This document shows positions 9,015 to 16,800 of a stretch of 20,464 nt of DNA, one piece after another (positions within the stretch are counted from its first letter, which is position 1; the number at the start of each line of letters is the position of its first letter). Made by a program: the position numbers and the translations under genes. Source of the stretch: Elysia marginata (taxonomy: Eukaryota > Mollusca > Gastropoda > Plakobranchidae); contig BMAT01012728.1 in NCBI GenBank assembly GCA_019649035.1, forward strand, positions 331,763-352,226. The letters run 5' to 3'. The notes under the pieces are model-generated. The model was not told where the DNA came from. It saw only the letters and a list, made by a program, of their open reading frames with translations, and did no database searches.

Positions 9015-10519
9015 ATAATGGAGACTGCTGCAACGTGTAGCTGAAAACAAATACAAACACTGAACCTCCAAATGACAGGTAATCATTCTTAAAAAGAAAA
9101 CTAATTGTAATAAATAGTGTACATATAAATAATTCAAATTCCCTTACTGAGTAAAGTGTGTCCTACAAAGCCAACTACTTTGTATGGAGTTTGTCTCAAA
9201 AAGCCAATGAAGCTAAGGTAAATATCTTATGAACTGTAAAAAAAGTAAATCGAAATAGCTAATGAGTTAGTTCCCTATGAATGTAAAAAGACAAATGTAA
9301 AAAAAATGTTTAAAGTTGTAAAAAAAGAGGCTTGCTGGTAGTAAATGCATTAGAACCGTAAGTTCTGGAGAGTAGGCTCACACAATCCTCTTCCTATAAC
9401 TTGCGTATTTCAACATGTTTGATTGCTAATTTACCTTGAAATCAAAAGGATTTTAAATCAAACTAAAGTTCTGGCTATGCTGCATTTTGTGAACTGTTGC
9501 TTTACATCTTTGTTTTGTTACGCTGCTATTATAATACAAAGCTAGTGAACAAAATCCTGTTTTTTTTTCCTATTACAATTCTTAATAATATGAATTTTTT
9601 TAACAGAACATACACCTAACGAATTTGTAGCAAGCTGTCATATACTCCCAGTCAAACTTTACAATGGTCAAAAAAAAAAAAAAGAAATGAAACATTCTTC
9701 CCACATGCATTAAGATAAATATACCAATGATTGATGACTTTCAGCTGATATTAAAAAGCATTATGAAAGAGGAAACAATTGAAAACTGAGACATGGAAAT
9801 TTTTATGCCTTTACATTTTTCTTCTTTTAACTCATAGTTTTCTTTATCTAATTAAAATGCACCAATTCACAGTCAAACCTGACTCTGAATGCTGCCCTTA
9901 GAACAAGAACACTTGAACGGAAATGCTAAGCTGAAACCAACAAAAAATCTGAGGGACAGCACAACAATGATCAGCGCTCATGCAACCCTAACTGAAGACC
10001 ATATACTTGACTTCATTTCTTAAAATTATAATGAGGACTTAGGCTCATCATAAATACTTGTTTACATTAAGAAGTGGTAAATTACTTGTACTTTTCATTC
10101 CCATTTGAAAAAAGTTTTCCCATAGTAGACCTACTGTAATTTCAATGGTACCGGTAATGAAGGTTTAAAAAACAAAATCTGAGTAGGTTCTTGAGTGGGC
10201 CATCCTATTTTAATGTAGTTTGGCCTGCCTCAAAATTTTTCTTTAGGCTTTATAAGCAGTTCACAGATGATTAATTTTAGCTCAATCATATGGTTTTCTT
10301 ACAACCAATTTGAAGTTAGCAGTCTGAACATTTTCTTCATACAAAAAGGACAGTAACAAAGAACCTCACAATTCGGGTCCCTAAACAAAAAAGCTCTCCA
10401 TATAATTGAAAGGCATAGGGTGAAGCTTGTATAATATAAGGTGGTAAATCTGCTGCCTTGTAGTGTACCGGTACATTAATTATCATCATAATGATCTCCA
10501 TAAAAACTATCCTTTCTTT
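9015..10519. other. AT-rich intergenic spacer downstream of the ATAD2-like gene
   Basis: No gene is seen. It may hold alternative 3' ends of the minus-strand gene, but no coding or structural signal supports this. Confidence 0.4.
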
Positions 10520-10833
10520 AAATCTATTTGGTATGAACAGCATTTATTGTGAAATTGTCCAGCTCAAGAGACAAAAAAGGCAATGATGTAATTTGCAGTG
10601 ATAGCTACCAGTATGTAATTGCTGCCTCAATAGCCCTAAGAATCACGGATAAACACCAAAATAGCCCCAAACTACCTGGAGCTTGATCACTTAACGCTTA
10701 CTGAACAAAAAAAAAAGACATTTGTAATACAAAATTTCATTCATTCATTCAATTTTTAACACTTCACAAAACATTGATCCCTGAATACTCTGTGTGCTGC
10801 TTAAAAAATGGTTTAAAACTTATTAGGTCTTTG
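10520..10833 (-). other. Probable 3' untranslated region of the ATAD2-like gene
   Basis: The sequence between the TGA and the first AATAAA on the minus strand is AT-rich and has no further coding frame. I checked 10549-10833 and found no earlier AATAAA or ATTAAA. The cleavage site, set here at about 10520, is inferred from the usual 10-30 nt spacing, and a longer alternative 3' end cannot be excluded. Confidence 0.55.
10543..10548 (-). promoter_or_regulatory. Polyadenylation signal AATAAA for the ATAD2-like gene
   Basis: AATAAA on the minus strand (TTTATT on plus) is the first canonical signal after the stop codon, about 290 nt downstream. Confidence 0.6.
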
Positions 10834-10896
10834 TCAATGTTTGGATGTTCCTGGTATAGTTTGGGTCGTCAAGTCCTCAACTTTACCCTCCATTGC
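10834..10896 (-). CDS. ATAD2: ATAD2-like terminal coding exon with stop
   Basis: After acceptor CATTTGCAG the exon encodes 20 residues, AMEGKVEDLTTQTIPGTSKH, and a TGA at 10836-10834. The start resembles the human ATAD2 end, in which a KMEQEVE motif lies at the same distance after the HR helix, so the protein finishes at the usual family position. The 3' untranslated region follows directly. Confidence 0.9.
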   Translation of the reverse strand, partial: AMEGKVEDLTTQTIPGTSKH

Positions 10897-13800
10897 CTGC
10901 AAATGAAAGAAAAAGAGGTCTTAAAATGAAATGTTTTAACTGGATGACTACAATGGGGTGGGGGAGGGGGAGAGGAAAGTGTCCAGGAACATCGAATTGA
11001 TCATCACTGCAGCCAAGCCCCCAACTACAAATTTGGAATTCCAATTCTCTTTTACTATTGAATAAAACATTCTGAATGTTGCCATGTTAAGGATATGTCC
11101 ATTGAGAGCATCATTTTTTTCTATCATATTTCTGCCAGGTCCTATGGCAAGCCATAATAAATTAATTATTGGGCAACTTTAAAAAAAACTTTTTTAAACA
11201 TTTGAAAATGTTCTGCTTTTTATTTTACCTCTGTCAATGGAATTTTGTTGTAGTTCTGTCGGTGCTTGTAGATAAGCTGACTAAGTTGACTGTAGATTTT
11301 CTCTAGACGTTCCACTGTAAAACCGTCTGAGCGCACCACAAGCCTATTTAATAAGTGTGTCATGCGCGGCACATCTGTGACCACTGTTTGTTTTGGAGCT
11401 GTCAGAATTGCCGCAGCCGTGGTGCGCAGATCAGAGCTGCAGTTGGCATTGCTGTTTACTAAAGCTGCACAGGAGAGACAAGAGTATTAAATTAACTGAT
11501 TACCTCAATACATAAAATGCACTACCCTGGTTCATTATTAAACATAGGATAGTAGAAAAATAAAAATCAGGAAAAAAGATTACCACAAAATCAACTTCGA
11601 AAAACTCATTGAAAAGAGAGTTAGATAATGAAGTGCATTACAGAGCTTTCAGGCAAGTGACAATTTTTCACTTCACTCAATATTCTACACAAAATGATCA
11701 ACTATTCATGCCACTCTTCCTCATTTGGTTGCACCAAGCTTATCCAATGTAACAAGTATTTTTCAAATTGGTAAAATTCTTCAGAGATTGTAGGACATAG
11801 CATATTACCACATTATTTAAAAGGAGACAAAATATTACCTAGATTTATGATGTGGAAAAATTAGCATCTATAAACTTATCCTTAGCAAGAACTAATTAAA
11901 CTGAATTACTTCCAACTAAAGCACTAACAATGTAAGTAAAAGTTGCATGCCTGTAATTGTTTTCCTCCATTGACAGCACCATTAAAACACTGGCACATTT
12001 CATGGATACTGCATAAGCTTATACAGTGGCCATTAAAAACCTCAGCCATGGCGAGTACTTTTAAAAGAAATGCTTCATTACGCTCTAAGTCATAGTATCT
12101 GAACCTCTGACACAACGAACAAAGGCGATCAAAGATTAAGCAAAACTGGTGATTACATTACTAGGAAATTTGCGAAACTAGTCGCCAAAAGTGCCACTTA
12201 CCTTCAATTGCAGGCAGTGCTTTGGAAATGGGAGAACTACCTTGCACCTGTATAAAAAGAAATGTATATAAAAAAATAAGATGACATTGCATTAACAATC
12301 CAACAAGATTAGCTCAGTTATGTAAATGACCAATAAAAAAAAAACATTTTTTTATGGTATGACTGTGTGTCGGAGCAGGAAAACCTCTGCAAGTCAGATA
12401 TATTATTTTTGGAGTGGTTTGACTGTTTGTACTGCACACTTCAATTTGCTGATTTAAAATAAAAAAAAAAACAGGCATTACTTTTGATCTAATCAAGATA
12501 GATTTTAAATGAAAAGCAAATTTCTCACAAAGGATAAAAAAGCTAATTTAGAAAATGCAAAAAACCCAAAACTTTCCATGAGTTTAATGTTGGGAATATT
12601 CCTGGTCATCCATGTAAGTTTTCACAAAAGGTATTCTGAAGATATCAAGCTTTTGTTTAAAGCTTTTTGAAATATTTTTAAAGATCCAAACAAATATTCT
12701 TTGAAGGTGCTGTAACCATGTCTACGTGAGAGCTTTTCATTTTTTATGGAAAAATTTACCCCTACTAGCAGCTGCAGTTTATTGGCACAAGATACCTGAA
12801 CCCTGGCTATCACTATAAGTAGCAGTTGAATATGAAGCGATACAAGGGATTATTATAAAGATACTTGAGCTCTGGTTGCTGCCACTACAACTAGCAGTTA
12901 CAGATGTAGAATCTAATGGCAAAAGAGATACTTGAACCCTGGCTGCCACTAGAACTAGCAGCTGCAGGATTCTATCTAGACCTAGATCTAATCTGATCTA
13001 AAATCTAGATTCTCGATCTAGTTATCAATCTAGATCAACCTGGCTTAAAATTCAGACTAAAATTTGTAATAGAATTATAGATTCAGTATCTAGGGAATCA
13101 AAGTTAAATATGGGCAGCGTGGCAGAGTGGTTAGCGTGTCAGACTCGAGATCTGGGGGGCAAGTGTTCGATTCCCGGCCATGCCACGTTGAAATTGCCTT
13201 GGGAAAGCAATTTATCCTAACTTTCCCCAGTCCACCCACATGCCAAATGGGTACCCAGCTACAGGCAATTCTTGAATTTGTGATATGCGCCTGCAACACC
13301 GTGAATATAGGTTAAAAGTGGCCTTCAAATGTACTGGTCTGCTGGGGCATTAGTGGTGCTGCTCTGTGGGGACAAAGTTACGCTGAGTAACAAAGACAAA
13401 GTTCCCGAAAGGGATAAGTATAGTGTATAAAATAAAAAAAATAATCTGAATTGATATCAACTTAGCTTTGATTAGGGATCCATGGAATGATCTCATCCAT
13501 TATCTAAACTGTAGCGGGAGTAGCCTAGGCTTAGATCAAGCTAGACTAGATTCTTCTAGATAAGGCCTAGATTTATAAGTTCAAACTTAGCATGATGGGA
13601 GATAGCCTAGAAAACGAAACTAGACATTTTCACAGCTAGGCTTAGGCCTACTGCAACCGTTGTGTTAGGCTTTAACTGTGTTCTTATCCGCAGCACTGGG
13701 GAAGCTGAAAAGCTAACAAGGATTTTAGAGAAGATTCAGTGACACTGAGCTGTGAGCTCTCTTACGTGAAATTAGAAGTGAAAAACAATAACAGGAAGTG

Positions 13801-16800
13801 TGCATGACGAATTTCTATAAATAGAACAATAGGATAGAAGAGGGTAGGTCCACTATTAGGCTTATAGGCCTTTGGGGCAACTTGCATTTGACAGGAGGTG
13901 TTGATTTACCTGAATTTTTTTAAAATTCAAAACAGTATTAAATTAAAACGACTTGACACCCCAATAGTAGAAAAAAGCTGAAATCATAAGAAACCTGAAA
14001 GATTCACATCCCTGTTAGCTATATGAGGCATTCCCAGAAGCTGGTCCATGAAAACAGGACAGTGAGGTTAAAAAAAATTAAACTAGGCCAAAACACTTTA
14101 AATTGTGTCTATGGTATAAAGAAATTCCCTATATTTACCAACATAAAAGAAAACAGATAAAAAAATTTACCCATGGAAAGGTAAAAAATGCTACTGTTAC
14201 AACTCCCTGTATATTTAGGACATAATGATTCACTCAGATAGAAGTTTATAACTCAAAAAGTATGCATGCTTTATAGGATATTTGTGGTTGGAGGTGTTAG
14301 GCAACCCATTATTTAAAAACCACACCTGTTTTAATAAGTTTAACTCAGTATATTTTATTGTAGAGGCAAAATTGTGTCGTGACAGGCCATGTCCATGGGA
14401 ACCCAATACTGACCAATTTTTTATTTCAAATGTAAAACCAAATTGTGTACTGAATCAAGCTGTAAAGAGGGTTATGATGGTACCAAAGATTAAAATATTT
14501 CTAAATTTTGAGGACATAACTTTTCACAACAATCGCCACTGATTTTCTTGACTACAGCTACTCTTCTGAAACTGGTAGGTGTCCTGTTTCGATAAAAAAG
14601 TTGCTTTTTTTAAAAAAAGAAATTGCCTTTGATAATAAAATTTAATAATAAAAACTGACATTTTCCTGTATGTTTGTAGATGCTTCATTGTCCAACAAGT
14701 GTTATGTCTGCTAGACCCAAGCAAATCTAGATAGTGCACTTCTATGAATTATAGATAGACCTAGACCTACATTTTTTACTATAGTCTATCAGACCTCCTG
14801 CAGTTCAAGTTCATCGCTAAAAACTAAAAAGCTAAAAATGTTGAATTGGGAAGACAGTCATTTTGAAGGTAAAGTAGGTCACTAAAAGTGCCCACTTTTT
14901 AAGGCCTAGAAAACGCATCTTTTTTCTATAAAGCCAAGAACTACACAAAAACTACACAACACAGCTCAAATTATCTATCTCTTCAATCATTTTTCAACAT
15001 GAAACTAGCTTTTACTCTGGAAAAGTGCTACACTTAGACTTCTTTTTATTAGGTTGAAGAGGGCATGGTATGAACTGGACGAACTTTTGGGACAGCCTCT
15101 TATATTTATTTCAAAAAATTTCTTAGATATATAAGTATGTGTTTTTAGAAACACTTAATCCTCTCTATCCAATTAAGAAAAAACAAAAAAAAAACAATAA
15201 AGAACAATAACAGAACACTGAATGCCTCCTGCCCCCCCCTCCCACACACAAATTTATAAGGTATGCATGAAGAACAATAAAGGAAAAACAATCTTGAAAA
15301 GGAAATGTTGCTTATCATCCTTTGACAAAATTAATAACCAGGGATACTTTCCTGAAAATAACCGAAGTTCCAAGCACTATTCCTCGCATAAATAAATATA
15401 AAAATTTGAAATGGCAAACACAATATAGAAAAACATAAAAACATAAATCTTGAGCAAAGAATAGACGTTATCAAGATCATAATTACTAAATATAACAGAG
15501 AAACTGCATTCCTCAATATTGCATCGACCATCGATCCCAAAGTTTAACAAAAAATTTTTTCATGAAAATTCATGAAAAATTAATGAGGGGTCAAAAGAAA
15601 ACATTACCCTTAATCCATCTTTGTGATCTGTACTGTCTCTAGAGTCCCCATTGCTTTCTAGCGAGCTGCCGTGTCCACTATCAGTGATGACCATATCCAA
15701 ATCAAGTCTTTTGACCACACTAGGTTTATCTCTAGCCCCCAACTCGGCTGTTGTCTCAGATCCAACAGAGCTAGAGGCATGGCCTTGGGATGGAGTGGAA
15801 CTGCTACCTTCAGCTGAAGATTTTAGCAACAAGCCTGTAATATAGTCAAGTCAAAAGAAAAGCCAATCAGCCTAAGCTTCAGTTTTCTGTAACTAACACA
15901 ACTGTACATTTCAACATTTTGGTGAGGCAAGTCAGGAGAGAAAAAGAGATCATAAACGAAACCTTAATGCAGGTTCTGCTATCTTCAATGTAGATAATGC
16001 TAAGACATAATAAATTTCAGGACGTTACTTGACCTAGAAAAGCAAAGCCAAAGGACAGAGAAATGTAGCCAGGTCATTGGGAGGGCTACTTTCATCAGTT
16101 CAGGAAAACAGTTTATATAATCTGAGATTTCTTGTATTTAAGCTTAAATTACTATATTATATATATATATTACTATATTACTTAAAATAAAAAAACCTAT
16201 AAACATCTAACATTACCTTTAGTATTTTTGCTTGCAATACTGTCTACACCTTCAGGATGTGGATATGTGTTGTCCGTTTCTTTAACTGATGTTTCTGTTT
16301 TAGATTTTTCATCTTTGACATTATTAGCAGTTTTTGAGGCCTGGTGTGGTGTCATTGTTGCTAATCGGGGGCTCATGCTACTACGCCTGGTATTCACACC
16401 AAGTGGGACAGATGCTGGACTGCATGTTGATTTTCCCTTAGGTACAAAATTTTTAGCACCTGTCATTTTTCCTGGAAAAAGAAACAGAGTCTAATAGGTC
16501 CTCAAAGAATTGAAGAACAACACTGCTGATTTAACAACTTTCCTTTGAAATGGCAGAAAATATTGTTTTCAGCGACTTATCACTGTCAATGTTGATTTTT
16601 TAACAGAAAGAAAAAAAACTATTAAACAAAAAAAAAAAAAAGAACTTAAAATAGTGATATATAGTGAAATTTTGACGGGTGACAAATATTTACCTGCACA
16701 CTCAGAGGTGTCTATGGCCAGTTGCTGGTCAACCCCAAGATTAGATAGCTGTATTTCATTTTCTACCTCCTCTTCATCCTCCATGGACAAATCTCCATCT

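Larger units (their letters stand above)
12248..15607 (-). other. Large ATAD2-like intron (3.36 kb)
   Basis: It separates the 227-nt and 46-nt exons and contains the tandem repeat (12764-12970), the CTAGATC cluster and the SINE (13112-13440). From 13441 to 15607 I see only AT-rich sequence with CTAGG/TAGGCCTA words and a C run at about 15231-15242. Phase agreement of the flanking exons means no extra exon is required. Confidence 0.65.

Noticed and set aside
12791..12970. CRISPR-like or other spaced repeat array
   Set aside because: Units are diverged, spacing is irregular and the genome is eukaryotic with introns. A decayed minisatellite explains it.
13112..13187. Functional tRNA-Ser gene
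   Set aside because: Both pol III boxes and the anticodon arm are present, but the acceptor stem is mostly unpaired and a SINE body with A-rich tail follows.
14282..14542. Plus-strand 86-codon frame in the large intron
   Set aside because: No family resemblance, no splice context or codon bias, and AT-rich composition like the surrounding intron.
15651..15845. Plus-strand 64-codon frame
   Set aside because: It is the antisense shadow of the 15608-15834 exon.
16569..16693. Hydrophobic segment (ISLYITILSS then a Phe-rich stretch) continuing the frame of the large ATAD2-like linker exon, like a membrane helix
   Set aside because: It lies beyond a good GTAAAT donor at 16693 whose use joins in phase to the next exon. 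A membrane segment makes no sense in this nuclear protein family. It is translated intron.
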